This document shows, piece after piece, positions 46,987 to 56,650 of a stretch of DNA of 64,000 bases. Where the stretch lies: the NCBI RefSeq assembly GCF_014202645.1, contig NZ_JACHHG010000014.1, positions 31,975 to 95,974 on the forward strand. Direction: 5' to 3'. The notes beneath the pieces were generated by a model, which made no database searches, was not told the DNA's origin, and saw only the letters and a program-made list of their open reading frames with translations. Made by a program: the position numbers and the translations under genes. This stretch comes from Deinobacterium chartae (GTDB lineage: Bacteria; Deinococcota; Deinococci; Deinococcales; Deinococcaceae). Each line of letters starts with the position of its first letter. Position 1 is the stretch's first letter.

Positions 46987-47322
46987 ACGGTGCTGTACCT
47001 TTCCCAAGAACCCGTGCAGCGAACGTAGATGTCAGTATGGCTGGGCCATGTTGGGGTTCTGTTACCGTCTCTCATGCCTTCCTAATTCACTTCAAAAAGG
47101 CGTGTCCTCAAAAATCCAAGTTTACCCGGGGGCTTCGGAGGGGTGGCAGGGTGGCAAGACCGCACTGTCTAGGCAGGACGACTCTCAGTTCAGGCTTTAA
47201 CCCTATACTTCCGCTGAACGTATCCTGTTAACCTGCGCCGAACATCTCCGACGGTCGTCCTCCTGGCCCGTTCCCTGCCCACGTTACCCGCCGAATCCCT
47301 GAAGATCGCACGAGGCTGATTC
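46987..47322. other. Intergenic promoter region
   Basis: 336 bases between divergent genes. A TATACT hexamer at 47204-47209 is a possible -10 for the lipoprotein gene but I see no good -35. Nothing else recognised. Confidence 0.35.
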
Positions 47323-47973
47323 ATGAAAAAAACCTCCTTTGCCGCCCTGCTGTTCCTCGCTCCCCTTGTCGCCGGCTGCGGCGCCCTGGTGGGCAGCTTT
47401 GTTCCGCCCCAGACCTTCAACAACCCTGCCAATCTCGACGGGGCGCAGCTGTCCAGCAGCAGCGCGCTGCAACCCGCCGCCGTGAAGGGCACGCTGTCGT
47501 ACGACACCAGCAAGACCACCCCGCCCTCGCCGTTCGATGACCTCAAATACCCGGACAACGTTCCCTTCGGGATCCGCCCGCATGCCATGAAGCTCGAGGC
47601 CAGCTTTACCCGCGCGGTGGTCAGCGGCAGCTGTACTTTCCCGAACACCATCAACCTCACCGTGAAGAGCTTCAGTGCAACCGTTTCGGACGCGAACGGC
47701 AGCGCTACGCTGACCACCGAGCCGAACCTGTCTCTCACCCTTACCAAGGCGGAGAGCTCGCTGACCTCGGCTACTTACACCTTCGCTGCTCACCGCATCG
47801 CTGTGGCCGCCAACGCGTCAACCACCGATCAGGCTATTCGCGTCCTGACCACCGGCGGCCAGAACCACGCCAGTGCCAGCGCGCAGGTTCTCGCTGACCA
47901 GGACCAGCTGGCCGGCTGCTACATCCGCTTCACCCTGGGCGAGACCGCGCTTACCCTGTCAAACTTCTCCTGA
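47323..47973 (+). CDS. Hypothetical lipoprotein
   Basis: 216-residue protein with a type II signal peptide (MKKTSFAALLFLAPLVAGC; lipobox V-A-G-C, Cys19). The mature part is beta-rich and Ser/Thr-rich (VKSFSATVSDANGSATLTTEP), with cysteines in GSCTF and AGCYIRF that could pair. No family recognised; probably a surface beta-sandwich protein. A 15-bp hairpin follows the stop. Confidence 0.75.
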   Translation: MKKTSFAALLFLAPLVAGCGALVGSFVPPQTFNNPANLDGAQLSSSSALQPAAVKGTLSYDTSKTTPPSPFDDLKYPDNVPFGIRPHAMKLEASFTRAVVSGSCTFPNTINLTVKSFSATVSDANGSATLTTEPNLSLTLTKAESSLTSATYTFAAHRIAVAANASTTDQAIRVLTTGGQNHASASAQVLADQDQLAGCYIRFTLGETALTLSNFS

Positions 47974-47990
47974 CCCTGGTCTGGCAGTGA

Positions 47991-48024
47991 GCTCCGGAGC
48001 GCGCCTTTAGGCGCGCTCCGGAGC
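47991..48024 (+). terminator. 15-bp hairpin after the lipoprotein gene
   Basis: GCTCCGGAGCGCGCC (47991-48005), loop TTTA, GGCGCGCTCCGGAGC (48010-48024). Only a short GTTTGAAA follows, so the T-run is poor. Confidence 0.65.
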
Positions 48025-48252
48025 GTTTGAAATGGACTGCGCACAGGTTTTGTTTTTAGGAACGGGATATAGAGCAGTAACACAATCACCGCATACTGCA
48101 TTGATCTTGGTAGGCCTGTGCTGGTCGTGCCGGATACGTATCCGGATCTCGTGATTTGCGAGCGTGATGATACAGCGCCCGGGAATTGTGAGAACAAAAT
48201 GACAAGAAGCCAAACAAAATGAAGACAATGGCTCTCGCCTTCTGGAGGATCC

Positions 48253-50586
48253 ATGCATAACCCCAAGCCTGCTGTTACCCCGAGCAAAGTAGACCAGTTT
48301 CTCTTGGCTGCACTGCTGTTGTTCAGCATTGCCCAGGCGTTTCTGATCCAATTGCCTTACGGCAGCGGAACCGCGCACGAAACGTTCCGCGTCCTGCTCA
48401 TCTTGCCGGTTTACCTCACCACCGCCTTGCTGTGCCTGGTCGCCTCGCGCCGCAGCAACGGTCTGCGCCAGCGCACCTGGTTTTTCTTTGCGCTGGCGTT
48501 TTTTGCGTGGACCACCGGCCAGGGCATCTCGGCCTACCTCACGGCTCAGGGTGCACTGACCTACCCGTCCGTCGCCGACATCGTTTACCTGCTGTTCGTA
48601 CCCCTGATGCTCACCGGCTTTTTACAGCTCAAAGGTGAGGCACAGCGACGCGCAACTCCGCTGATTATGACGCTTGACATCGCGATCGTCCTGATCGCGA
48701 GCATGGCCGGTTATTGGCACTTTTTTCTCTCGCACAACCTCCACCACCCGCTGAGCCCGCTGGCCAGCGCGGTCACCATGGCCTACCCGCTCTCTGACCT
48801 GATCTTGTTTGGCCTGCTCGTCGTCGTTGCCGTGTGGTCGCCGGGGAGCTTTCCCACCCTGCGCCTGCTGTTGGTCGCTTTTGGAAACCTGAGCTTCCTG
48901 ATCGGTGACACGCTCTACCAGATGGCCAACGTGCACGGTACGTACCGACCGGGCGAATTCATCGACCTGTTCTGGACATTCGCGGCCCTCGCGATCGGGC
49001 TGGGGGCCTTTCTGGCCAGCCGTACCGGGCAGATCGAGCGCATCGCGCAGATTGAAGCGACGTTCGGCCGCGCGTGGGGGCGTGTCGCTGCGATCCTGCG
49101 TGAGACGATGCCCTACGGTGCGGTGATCTTCGCGATCTACCTGGCGGTCATGCACTTCTTCAGGCCGGACGGGAATGCGGTGGGCATCATCGCTGCGATG
49201 GTCGCCGTGGCCCTGCTCACCCTGCTGCGCCAGGGACTGATGCAACTGCACAGCTACCGCATGCAGCAGCAGCTGGATCAGCAGGCGAAATACGACGCGC
49301 TGACCGGCCTGATGAACCGCACGCACCTGTCCGAGCGCCTCAGCGGGCTGCTCGAGGACGCGCGGCGCAATTCGAAGACGGTTGCGGTGATGTTCATGGA
49401 CCTCGACCGCTTCAAGTTCATCAACGACACCTACGGCCACGCCGCCGGTGACATGGTGCTGCGCACGGTCGCCGACCGTATCCGCGCGAGCGTGCGGCAA
49501 GGTGACCTGGTGGTACGCCTGGGCGGAGACGAGTTCGTGATCGTGCTGCGTACGATCAAGGATGCAGCGGAAGCCGGCGCGGCCGCGCAGCGCATCCTGC
49601 AGTCGGTGGGCCGCCCGCTCGAGCTGGACGACCAGGACCTGAGCGTGACCGGCAGCATCGGCATCACCTTGTGCCCGGCCGAGGCAACCGACGAGGCGAC
49701 GGCGCTGCGCAACGCGGACCTGGCGATGTACCACGCCAAGGAGCGGGGCCGCAACGCCTACTGCTACTACGATCCGAAACTGCAGGTGCAGAACGAGGGG
49801 CACCGCAAGCTCGAGACGCAACTGGTCATGGCGCTGGAACGCGGGGAGTTCGAGGTGTACTACCAGCCGGTGGTAGAGCTCAGCTCGCGCCACATCCGCA
49901 GTGCGGAAGCGCTGCTGCGCTGGAACTCGCCGGTGCTGGGAGCGGTTTCTCCGGCGCAGTTCATTCCGGTGGCCGAGGAGCGCGGGCTGATCGTGGAGAT
50001 CGGCGCGTGGGTGCTGCGGCAGGCATTGACGCAGGTGCGGACGTGGCGGTCGGCGGGTCACGCGGACATCCGGGTGGCGGTGAACGTGTCGCCGCTGCAG
50101 TTCCAGCAAGACGGGTTCGTGGAGCTGGTGGAGCGCGCGCTGCGGCAGCACGGGCTGGGGGGAGACGCGCTGATCCTGGAGCTGACCGAGGGATCCTTGA
50201 TCCGGGACCTGGAAGCCGCGAACGCGAAGCTGGTGCGGTTGCGGGAGTTGGGCGTGCAGATTGCGCTGGATGATTTCGGGACGGGGTACTCGAGCCTGGC
50301 GTACCTGCAGCAGCTGCAGGTGGACGTGGTGAAGATCGACCGGTCGTTCGTGCAGGCGATGGGCGAGACGGGTCCGGCGGTGATGGAGGCGATTTTGCAC
50401 CTGGTGCGGCAACTGGGGTACCGGACGGTCGCCGAGGGCATCGAGACGGTGGCGCAGTACGCGGACCTCGAGGGAGTCGGGTGCGACTCGGGGCAGGGGT
50501 ACTTGTTCGCGCGTCCGGTGCCGGCGAGGGAGTTCGAGCGGGTGCTGGCGCATTACAGCCGGCGCGAGACCGCGCCCGGCGACTGA
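48253..50586 (+). CDS. Cyclic-di-GMP protein with membrane sensor, GGDEF and EAL domains
   Basis: 777-residue protein. ATG at 48253 with GGAGGATCC upstream. About eight to ten hydrophobic segments occupy residues 15-335. The GGDEF domain (about 345-510) has AKYDALTGLMNRTHL and an intact VVRLGGDEFVIVL. The EAL domain (about 525-765) shows AEALLRWNSP (EAL variant), VNVSPLQFQ, LELTEGSLI, DDFGTGYSSLAYL and VKIDRSFV. Both cyclase and phosphodiesterase motifs look intact, so the net activity cannot be told from sequence. It lies near a second, cyclase-only gene. Confidence 0.9.
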   Translation: MHNPKPAVTPSKVDQFLLAALLLFSIAQAFLIQLPYGSGTAHETFRVLLILPVYLTTALLCLVASRRSNGLRQRTWFFFALAFFAWTTGQGISAYLTAQGALTYPSVADIVYLLFVPLMLTGFLQLKGEAQRRATPLIMTLDIAIVLIASMAGYWHFFLSHNLHHPLSPLASAVTMAYPLSDLILFGLLVVVAVWSPGSFPTLRLLLVAFGNLSFLIGDTLYQMANVHGTYRPGEFIDLFWTFAALAIGLGAFLASRTGQIERIAQIEATFGRAWGRVAAILRETMPYGAVIFAIYLAVMHFFRPDGNAVGIIAAMVAVALLTLLRQGLMQLHSYRMQQQLDQQAKYDALTGLMNRTHLSERLSGLLEDARRNSKTVAVMFMDLDRFKFINDTYGHAAGDMVLRTVADRIRASVRQGDLVVRLGGDEFVIVLRTIKDAAEAGAAAQRILQSVGRPLELDDQDLSVTGSIGITLCPAEATDEATALRNADLAMYHAKERGRNAYCYYDPKLQVQNEGHRKLETQLVMALERGEFEVYYQPVVELSSRHIRSAEALLRWNSPVLGAVSPAQFIPVAEERGLIVEIGAWVLRQALTQVRTWRSAGHADIRVAVNVSPLQFQQDGFVELVERALRQHGLGGDALILELTEGSLIRDLEAANAKLVRLRELGVQIALDDFGTGYSSLAYLQQLQVDVVKIDRSFVQAMGETGPAVMEAILHLVRQLGYRTVAEGIETVAQYADLEGVGCDSGQGYLFARPVPAREFERVLAHYSRRETAPGD

Positions 50587-50952
50587 GCGCTTGTCGCACC
50601 GGCAGGCCAGCGACAGCCGGATGCGCAGACCCACCTTGATCTCGAGGTAACCGCCGAGCGGCGACCGGATCTCTGCCCCGGCGCGGCTCGGACCCGGACA
50701 GCGGCGCGCACCGTATCGTCCGAGGAAGGCCGCACGGGACGCGATGTCCGGATAAACGGCTCGTTGCGCAGGCCATGAAAGCGCGTCACGCCCACCTCGA
50801 GGTCGCGGATCTGCCACCCGGGGTGGGCGATGGGCGTGCACCTGGGTGACACCGACTTCGGTGCATGCGGCCGGTGATCGCGGCCTCGCTGCAGCGTTGC
50901 GCCGCCGGCTGAGCGGGCCTTAGGGGCACGGCCTCCTGTGGGTTGGCCGCCG
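50587..50952. other. Intergenic region with a possible minus-strand gene fragment
   Basis: On the minus strand 50.6-50.85 kb reads WQIRDLEVGVTRFHGLRNEPFI in one frame and AEIRSPLGGYLEIKVGLRIRL in another. This looks like a decayed beta-rich protein broken by a frameshift. No start, no ribosome site, family unknown. Confidence 0.35.
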
Positions 50953-52332
50953 TCACTGTGCGCGCACGAGCAATTGGTATGCTGCCCCGGTCAGCGTAGC
51001 TGCGGCCAGGGTCGGCAGCGTGCCCCAGCGGCCGCGCACCAGTGCCAGTCCGGCGAGCAGGGCCAGCACGGCAGCGGCGGGATTGATGCTGCTCCAAACC
51101 GGCACGTCCAGGGCCAGCGCACCCCAGCGCAGCGCCTCTACCCGCTCGAACAGCGTGTGCAGCGCGAACCACAAGGACAGGTTCAAGATGACCCCCACCA
51201 CCGCAGCGGTGATCGCCGTGAGTGCCCCGGAGAGGGCCACGTGTCCGCGCAGTCGCTCGATATACGGAGCGCCGGCGAAGATCCACACGAAGCACGGTGC
51301 GTACGTTGCCCAGGTGGCCACCAGCGAGGCGAGCAGCCCAGCGGCCAGCGGAGCCAGTGGGCCCGGGTCACGGTAAGCCCCCAGAAAAGCAACGTACTGC
51401 ACCACCTGAATGAGCGGGCCCGGCGTGGTCTCGGCCATGCCCAGCCCGTTGAGCATCTCGCCGGGCCGCAGCCAGCCGTGCGTTTCCACGGCCTGCTGCG
51501 CGACGTACGCCAGCACCGCGTAGGCCCCGCCGAAGGTCACCACCGCCATCTGGCTGAAAAAAACCGCCTGCTGCCAGTACACCGTGGAGAACCCGAGCAG
51601 GGTGCCGACCAGCAGCAGCGGCCCGAACCAGCACGCTACTCCCAGCGCCAGCACCCGCAGTGTGCGCCGCCACGACGGGGCCTCGCGCGCCGCGTGCGCG
51701 GCCGTGAGCAGCGGCGCAGGCCCTGCGGACGGCGCGGCGTGCCCGTGCAACCGGAAGATTGCCGGGCGCACCCGGCTGCCCCAGTACCCCACGACCCCGG
51801 CGGTCACGATCACCCACGGAAACGGTACGCCGAAAAAGAACAGCGCCCCGAAGGCCAGCGCGGCGAGCCCCCACAGCGCCGGATGTTTCAGGGTGCGGCG
51901 GCCGATGCGCAGCACCGCCTCGAGCACGATGGCCAGCACCGCCGCTTTCAGCCCGAACAGCAGCGCTTCGGCCAGCGCGGTCTCCCGGTAGCGTACGTAC
52001 GCGACGCTCAGGGCGAGAATTGCCAGAAAGCCGGGCAGGACAAACAACGAACCGGCAATCAGCCCACCACGGGTGCCGTGCAGCAACCAACCGACGTACG
52101 TGGCCAGCTGCTGCGCTTCCGGGCCGGGCAACAGCATGCAGTAATTCAGCGCGTGCAGAAAGCGTTCCTCGCTGATCCAGCGCTTCTCGTCGACCAGAAC
52201 GCGGTGCATCAGGGCGATCTGCCCGGCGGGCCCCCCGAAACTCTGTGCTGCGATGCGTGCCCACACCACGGTGGCCTGTGCGAGCGAGATGCCGTGGGCG
52301 TTCGGGCCGGGGGCGTCCGGCGGTCGGGACAC
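50953..52332 (-). CDS. chrA: Chromate transporter, two-domain (ChrA)
   Basis: 459-residue membrane protein of the CHR family. GTG start at 52332 with GGAGG upstream; the open frame continues far beyond but is not coding there. The two homologous halves each begin with the CHR motif: SFGGPAGQIALMHRVLVDEKRWISEERF (about residues 31-58) and TFGGAYAVLAYVAQQAVETHGWL (about 280). The PGPEAQQLATYVGW and TTPGPLIQVVQYVAF elements are the paired proline motifs. It should expel chromate with proton exchange; sulphate-related roles exist in the family. Confidence 0.9.
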   Translation of the reverse strand: MSRPPDAPGPNAHGISLAQATVVWARIAAQSFGGPAGQIALMHRVLVDEKRWISEERFLHALNYCMLLPGPEAQQLATYVGWLLHGTRGGLIAGSLFVLPGFLAILALSVAYVRYRETALAEALLFGLKAAVLAIVLEAVLRIGRRTLKHPALWGLAALAFGALFFFGVPFPWVIVTAGVVGYWGSRVRPAIFRLHGHAAPSAGPAPLLTAAHAAREAPSWRRTLRVLALGVACWFGPLLLVGTLLGFSTVYWQQAVFFSQMAVVTFGGAYAVLAYVAQQAVETHGWLRPGEMLNGLGMAETTPGPLIQVVQYVAFLGAYRDPGPLAPLAAGLLASLVATWATYAPCFVWIFAGAPYIERLRGHVALSGALTAITAAVVGVILNLSLWFALHTLFERVEALRWGALALDVPVWSSINPAAAVLALLAGLALVRGRWGTLPTLAAATLTGAAYQLLVRAQ

Positions 52333-52587
52333 GGTGAACCTCCTAATAGACGGGCCCTGCGCCGGAACTGCCTGCGGACAGCGGGAGGCGGGGTACCCGG
52401 GGTGTATCCCGCCGGTCACCTCCCAGCGTAACCCGGGTGGCGCGCGCCCGCACCGCTTCATGAACCCCTGCCCAAGCGGCCTGTCTTGGTGCGGCGGCGT
52501 TTCTATGGCGAAGGCCGACTGGCCCGTGGAAGGATGCCCGTGATAACCCCGTAACCGTCGCGAGTTGCTCCTGCTTATCATAGGCGC

Positions 52588-53895
52588 ATGTCTTCTTCCG
52601 GCCCCACTCCCCCGCCGTCCTCGCGAGCCGCGTCTCGGGTTCGCCGGATCCTCTCGCCGTTTCAGACCTTTTTCGCCAACGAGGCCAGCAGCGGCCTGCT
52701 GCTCATTTTTGCCGCGCTGATCGCCTTCGTGTGGGCCAATACTCCCTGGGGGGACAGCTACTTTGCGCTCAAGAGCTTGCCGATCGCCATCGAGATCGGA
52801 CCCTGGCGCCTCGAGCACGCCCTGTACTGGTGGATCAACGACGCCCTGATGGCCGTGTTCTTCTTGCTGGTCGGCCTGGAAATCAAACGCGAGCTGCTGG
52901 TCGGAGAGCTGTCCAATCCACGTACCGCGCGGCTCGCCGTAATCGCCGCGGTGGGTGGCATGCTCGTTCCCGCCGCGCTGTACGCGGTTTTCAACTACGG
53001 TACGCCCAACATCAGCGGATGGGGGGTACCGATGGCGACCGACATCGCCTTCGCGATCGGGGTGCTGGCCCTGCTGGGCAACCGCGTTCCGCTGAGCTTG
53101 AAGGTGCTGCTGACCGCGCTGGCCATCGTGGACGACCTGGGAGCCGTGCTGGTGATCGCAGCGTTTTACACGGCCAGCTTGAACATGGGGGCCCTGTTGC
53201 TGGGAGGCGTGGTGTTGCTGGCCGCCTTTGCCCTGAACGCGCTGCGGGTAAGGCACCTCGGGCTGTACGCGCTGCTCGGTGTGGCGCTGTGGCTGTGCTT
53301 CCTGGCTTCGGGCGTGCATCCCACCATCGCCGGCGTGCTGCTCGCCTTCGCCGTGCCGATCGCGCGGGAAGTCACTCCGCCGCACGACGCGCTGGTCGAA
53401 GCGGCGCAAAATGGCACGTCCGAAGAGGTCACCGCGCGCCTCGCGCACCTCGAGCGGAACCTCGAGGAGCTGCAGAGCCCGCTGCACCGCCTCGAGCACG
53501 GCCTGCACCCCTGGACGGCGTTTCTGATCCTGCCGCTGTTTGCGCTGTTTAACGCCGGTGTGAGCGTGGCGGGCAGTGCCGTGAACAACATCACGCTTGG
53601 GGTAGCGGTGGGCCTGCTGGTGGGCAAACCGCTGGGGGTGCTGCTGACTTCGTGGCTGGCGGTGCGCTCGGGGCTGGCTTCCTTGCCCGAAGGGTCGTCG
53701 TGGTTGGGCATGCTGGGCATCGGGCTGCTCGCGGGCATCGGTTTTACGATGGCGCTGTTCGTGGCCGGGCTGGCGTTCCCATCGGACGCCCAGCTCAGCG
53801 CGGCCAAGCTGGGTGTGCTTTCGGCGTCGGTGGTGGCCGCGCTGCTGGCGGTGGTGGTGCTGCGCCGGGCCTCACCGGCCGCTTCTGCAACGTAA
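52588..53895 (+). CDS. nhaA: Na+/H+ antiporter NhaA
   Basis: 435-residue antiporter. ATG at 52588; there is no ribosome site but TATCAT stands at 52576-52581, six bases before the ATG, so the mRNA may be leaderless. Eleven to twelve membrane segments. The ion-binding aspartates are in [18 protein letters not shown] near residues 173-190 and the assembly motif aspartate in [16 protein letters not shown] near 150. The loop near 265-310 is unusually long and rich in Glu/Leu ([24 protein letters not shown]), possibly a coiled coil. A 19-bp hairpin follows. Confidence 0.92.
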   Translation: MSSSGPTPPPSSRAASRVRRILSPFQTFFANEASSGLLLIFAALIAFVWANTPWGDSYFALKSLPIAIEIGPWRLEHALYWWINDALMAVFFLLVGLEIKRELLVGELSNPRTARLAVIAAVGGMLVPAALYAVFNYGTPNISGWGVPMATDIAFAIGVLALLGNRVPLSLKVLLTALAIVDDLGAVLVIAAFYTASLNMGALLLGGVVLLAAFALNALRVRHLGLYALLGVALWLCFLASGVHPTIAGVLLAFAVPIAREVTPPHDALVEAAQNGTSEEVTARLAHLERNLEELQSPLHRLEHGLHPWTAFLILPLFALFNAGVSVAGSAVNNITLGVAVGLLVGKPLGVLLTSWLAVRSGLASLPEGSSWLGMLGIGLLAGIGFTMALFVAGLAFPSDAQLSAAKLGVLSASVVAALLAVVVLRRASPAASAT

Positions 53896-53912
53896 TACCG
53901 CGTCGCCTGCAA

Positions 53913-53956
53913 AGCAGCGTGCGTCCGGCCCCGTACAGGGCCGGACGCACGCTGCT
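53913..53956. terminator. 19-bp perfect hairpin between convergent genes
   Basis: Bases 53913-53931 and 53938-53956 are exact complements around the loop CGTACA, between nhaA and the leftward MFS remnant. No T-run. Confidence 0.65.
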
Positions 53957-53976
53957 GGCCCGGTAGAGCAGGCTGC

Positions 53977-54753
53977 TCAGTCGCCGGACGGGCCTTGCGC
54001 GCCGCGCGGCACGCCCGCTTTTGCGGGGGTGGCCTCGCCGCGGATGCCCAGGGCGATCAGCAGACCGGCAGCGGCAAGGCCCGCGCCGACGAACACCGGC
54101 GAGGTGTAGCCGTAGCCGGCGGCGATGGGCAGGCCGCCCAAGAACGCACCGAGTGCGTTGGCGATGTTAAAGGCACTCTGGTTGGTGGCGGCTGCCAGCG
54201 TTTCTGCGCCTTGCGCGGCGCGGATGATCATGAGTTGCAGCGGGTTGGTGAGCGCGAAGGCCACGGTGGTGAAGGCGAAGACCAGCGCGACCGCCGCGAG
54301 CGGCGTGTGCGCCAGCAGGGCCAGCAGGGTCAAGACGACGGCGAGGGCGATCAGCAGGACGTAGAGCGCGGCGCGGGGCGCGCGGTCGGCCATGCGGCCG
54401 CCGAGCAGGTTGCCGGCGACCATGCCCAGGCCCGCGAGCATCAGGACCGGGGTGACGGCGCCGGCCTGAAAGCCGGTGACCTCGGTCATCAGCGGGGCGA
54501 TGTAGCTGAAGCCCGCGAACATTCCGCCGAAGCCGATCATGGTAACCCCCAAGATCAGCCACAGCTGCGGGTTACGCAGCGCCTGCAGCTGGGTGCGCAG
54601 GTCGTCTTGTTGCGTGTCTTGCAGCCGTGGGATCCATCTCCAGGTGCTCCAGGCGGCCAGGGCGCCGATCAGGGCAACCACGCCGAAGGTGAGGCGCCAG
54701 CTGAAGTGCTGCCCGAGGAAGGTGCCAAAAGGCACGCCGATGACGTTGGGTGA
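53977..54753 (-). pseudogene. MFS transporter cut by transposon insertion
   Basis: The reading frame encodes the C-terminal two-thirds of an AraJ/YdhP-like major facilitator: NVIGVPFGTFLGQHFSWR, then six to seven helices, including GMVAGNLLGGRMADRAPR, the second-half loop motif. The first about 140 residues, including the start, are missing. Homology stops at about 54748, where the base composition changes and the Tn3-type element begins. The old host gene is therefore interrupted; the rest of it may lie beyond the other end of the transposon. Confidence 0.75.
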
Positions 54754-54779
54754 ATGCCAAGATTAAAGGCTCTTAGGAT

Positions 54780-55358
54780 TCACTCATTTTTCTTGGCATT
54801 TTTCTTCAAGGTGCGGTAGTAGGTGGCCCGAGAAATCCCCAGCCCTTCCCAGATCGCCCGGGGTCTATTCGCAGGGTCATCATGCAACCTCAGCAAGATC
54901 TCTTCCTGATTTTTCTTCAACTTCGTTGGCCGCCCACCCACCCGGTTTCTGGCTCTGGCCGCTTCCAGTCCAGCCTTGGTCCGCTCCCGAATGATGTCCC
55001 GTTCGAACTCTGCCAGAGCACCAAAAATGTGCAGAAACAGCTTGCCATTCGGGGTTGCGGTGTCAATCCGTTCCTTGACGATCAGCAGATGAATCCCTCT
55101 GGCCTGAAGCAAGTGCACAGTCTCTATCAGGTTTTTCAGGCTCCTCCCAAGGCGGTCCAATTTCCAGACCACCAGGGTGTCCCCTTCACGCAAATAGTTG
55201 AGGGCTTCGGCAAATCCAGGGCGGTCTGCCTTGGAACCTGACATCACATCCTTGAAGATCCTGAAGCAGCCTTCCTTGCCCAGGGCATCAATCTGCAGGT
55301 CCAGGTTTTGCTTGTCGGTCGAGACCCGGGCATATCCCACAAGAACATTTTTCTTCAT
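54780..55358 (-). CDS. tnpR: Serine recombinase (Tn3-type resolvase)
   Basis: 192-residue site-specific recombinase resolving transposition cointegrates. Catalytic Ser13 in VGYARVSTDKQNLDLQ; conserved WKLDRLGRSLKNLIE near 66-80 with the active-site arginines, and AEFERDIIRERTKAGLEAARARN near 118. A C-terminal Hin-type helix-turn-helix (IWEGLGISRATYYRTL) follows. All key residues are present. It is transcribed toward the left end; res-like repeats lie immediately upstream (55358-55503). Confidence 0.93.
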   Translation of the reverse strand: MKKNVLVGYARVSTDKQNLDLQIDALGKEGCFRIFKDVMSGSKADRPGFAEALNYLREGDTLVVWKLDRLGRSLKNLIETVHLLQARGIHLLIVKERIDTATPNGKLFLHIFGALAEFERDIIRERTKAGLEAARARNRVGGRPTKLKKNQEEILLRLHDDPANRPRAIWEGLGISRATYYRTLKKNAKKNE

Positions 55359-55503
55359 GAGACCACTTTAGTCTCAAAACTCAATTTTGTCCAGGGTTAC
55401 GAGATTATAATTCAGAGACGGCATTTTGAGACGATTTTTCGCCATGCCAGGAGAAAGTTGTCTCTGGGGTGGTCCTAGTCTCATTAATGGACCTTTTTGA
55501 GAC
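55358..55503. promoter_or_regulatory. Candidate res site
   Basis: TTTTGAGAC occurs at 55424-55432 and 55495-55503 and inverted (GTCTCAAAA) at 55371-55379. Further halves are TGAGAC at 55358-55363 and GTCTCA at 55478-55483. Repeated inverted sites directly upstream of a resolvase gene match a multi-subsite res region, also serving as the tnpR promoter/operator. Confidence 0.6.
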
Positions 55504-55641
55504 AGAGTAGCTGCTCAGTTCTCTGCTTTTATCAGGAAACGTTGATTTTGGTAAGCGGTGAGAACCCCAGTTCAGGCCCACTTGAATTCAAACATCCCAC
55601 AACCTGCTCTCGGCATCATGGACTGATTGTGCCAGCTTTGC

Positions 55642-56037
55642 TCAAATTTGGGGAAAGACTTCCGGGTTTTCCCCAACCGCAGCCCCTCTCAGGGCAGCTT
55701 CAATGGCCTCCACCTGCTCCTCCATGCTCATGATCTCCAGCACCTCGTCCACGGTGGGGATCAGGTCCCCCCCTTCTCCATCGTCACCATACGCCGGGCG
55801 CTCAAGGATGGTCCGAATCACCACCCCCTCCACACTGCGGCTGAGGTTGTCCCCCCAGTCCAACAGGATTTCACCCTCCTGGCTCAAGTGCAGGGCAATC
55901 TCCACCGGGAAGGTGGTGCACCCCAGGCAGTTGATTTCCTGCCGAATCACTTCACGGACCAGGGAGTTCATCTGGGCTTCACTGAGAAGGTTCCAGATGC
56001 TCAGGATGTTCAGGGCGCTGTTCTCAAGTTGGGTCAT
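55642..56037 (-). CDS. Hypothetical protein, transposon cargo
   Basis: 131-residue acidic protein, ATG at 56037 with AGGAG upstream. Helical N-terminus (LNILSIWNLLSEAQMNSLVREVIRQEINCLGC), one Cys-x2-Cys-like spacing (NCLGCTT) and an acidic C-terminus (VDEVLEIMSMEEQVEAIEAALRG). Not recognised. It lies between the metal operon and the res region on the same strand, 115 bases after lspA. Confidence 0.6.
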   Translation of the reverse strand: MTQLENSALNILSIWNLLSEAQMNSLVREVIRQEINCLGCTTFPVEIALHLSQEGEILLDWGDNLSRSVEGVVIRTILERPAYGDDGEGGDLIPTVDEVLEIMSMEEQVEAIEAALRGAAVGENPEVFPQI

Positions 56038-56152
56038 GCGGTTCTCCTGTCTGCAAATGCCAGACGGCGAAAGTCGACTGGCTTGTCTTCCTCTTCAAAA
56101 CAATTGGACATCACCTTCTCTCAGTTGGGTCAGATGTGCAGCCCATGTGGTT

Positions 56153-56650
56153 TCAGGGGAGAGGGGATGGGTGCTTTGCTTTTGAAGGTTGCAAGAAGCT
56201 CCTCAGGACCACCAGGATCACCCCACTGACCACAAACACGTCTGCCAGATTGAAAATCGGAAAGTCCTGCCCATACAGAAACTGGGTGATGTTTGAGAGG
56301 GTGTGCGACATCAAGGGATCCACCACCTTCCCCAGCCTGAACCCATCCAGGGCGTTCCCCAGCGCACCCGCAGCAATCAAACTCAAGGGAAAGTAAATGT
56401 CCCCATATTTTCCCCTCAGCAGGCTGAAAGTGATCCACAACCCCACACAGATTCGCACAACAGCCAGCACCACTGTGAGGCCCCCGAGCATGCCCCAGGC
56501 TGCCCCTTTGTTGTAAATCAGGCCCAGGCTCAAAAACCCCCCAACAAATGCCCGGAATTCCCCTTCCTGAAAGGTGGAAACCGCCCACACCTTGAGGAGC
56601 TGGTCCAGCACCACACCCAGCACGATCAAAAGGAGTGCTCCCCACCTCAT
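56153..56650 (-). CDS. lspA: Lipoprotein signal peptidase (LspA)
   Basis: 165-residue aspartic membrane peptidase removing lipoprotein signal peptides. ATG at 56650 overlaps uppP by ATGA. Four membrane helices; LIYNKGAAWGML near residue 48 (the N-x-G-A-A motif), AAGALGNALDGFRLG near 93 with the first catalytic Asp, and FPIFNLADVFVVSG near 129 with the second. The usual Asp-Arg after the first motif is Asp-Gly here. LspA genes recur in lead/cadmium resistance operons (pbrC type), where they may process accessory lipoproteins or act by an unclear route. Confidence 0.9.
   Translation of the reverse strand: MRWGALLLIVLGVVLDQLLKVWAVSTFQEGEFRAFVGGFLSLGLIYNKGAAWGMLGGLTVVLAVVRICVGLWITFSLLRGKYGDIYFPLSLIAAGALGNALDGFRLGKVVDPLMSHTLSNITQFLYGQDFPIFNLADVFVVSGVILVVLRSFLQPSKAKHPSPLP

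Noticed and set aside
52333..53508. N-terminal extension of the chromate transporter
   Set aside because: The open frame runs antisense to nhaA and has no transporter homology; a GTG with GGAGG at 52332 is a sufficient start.
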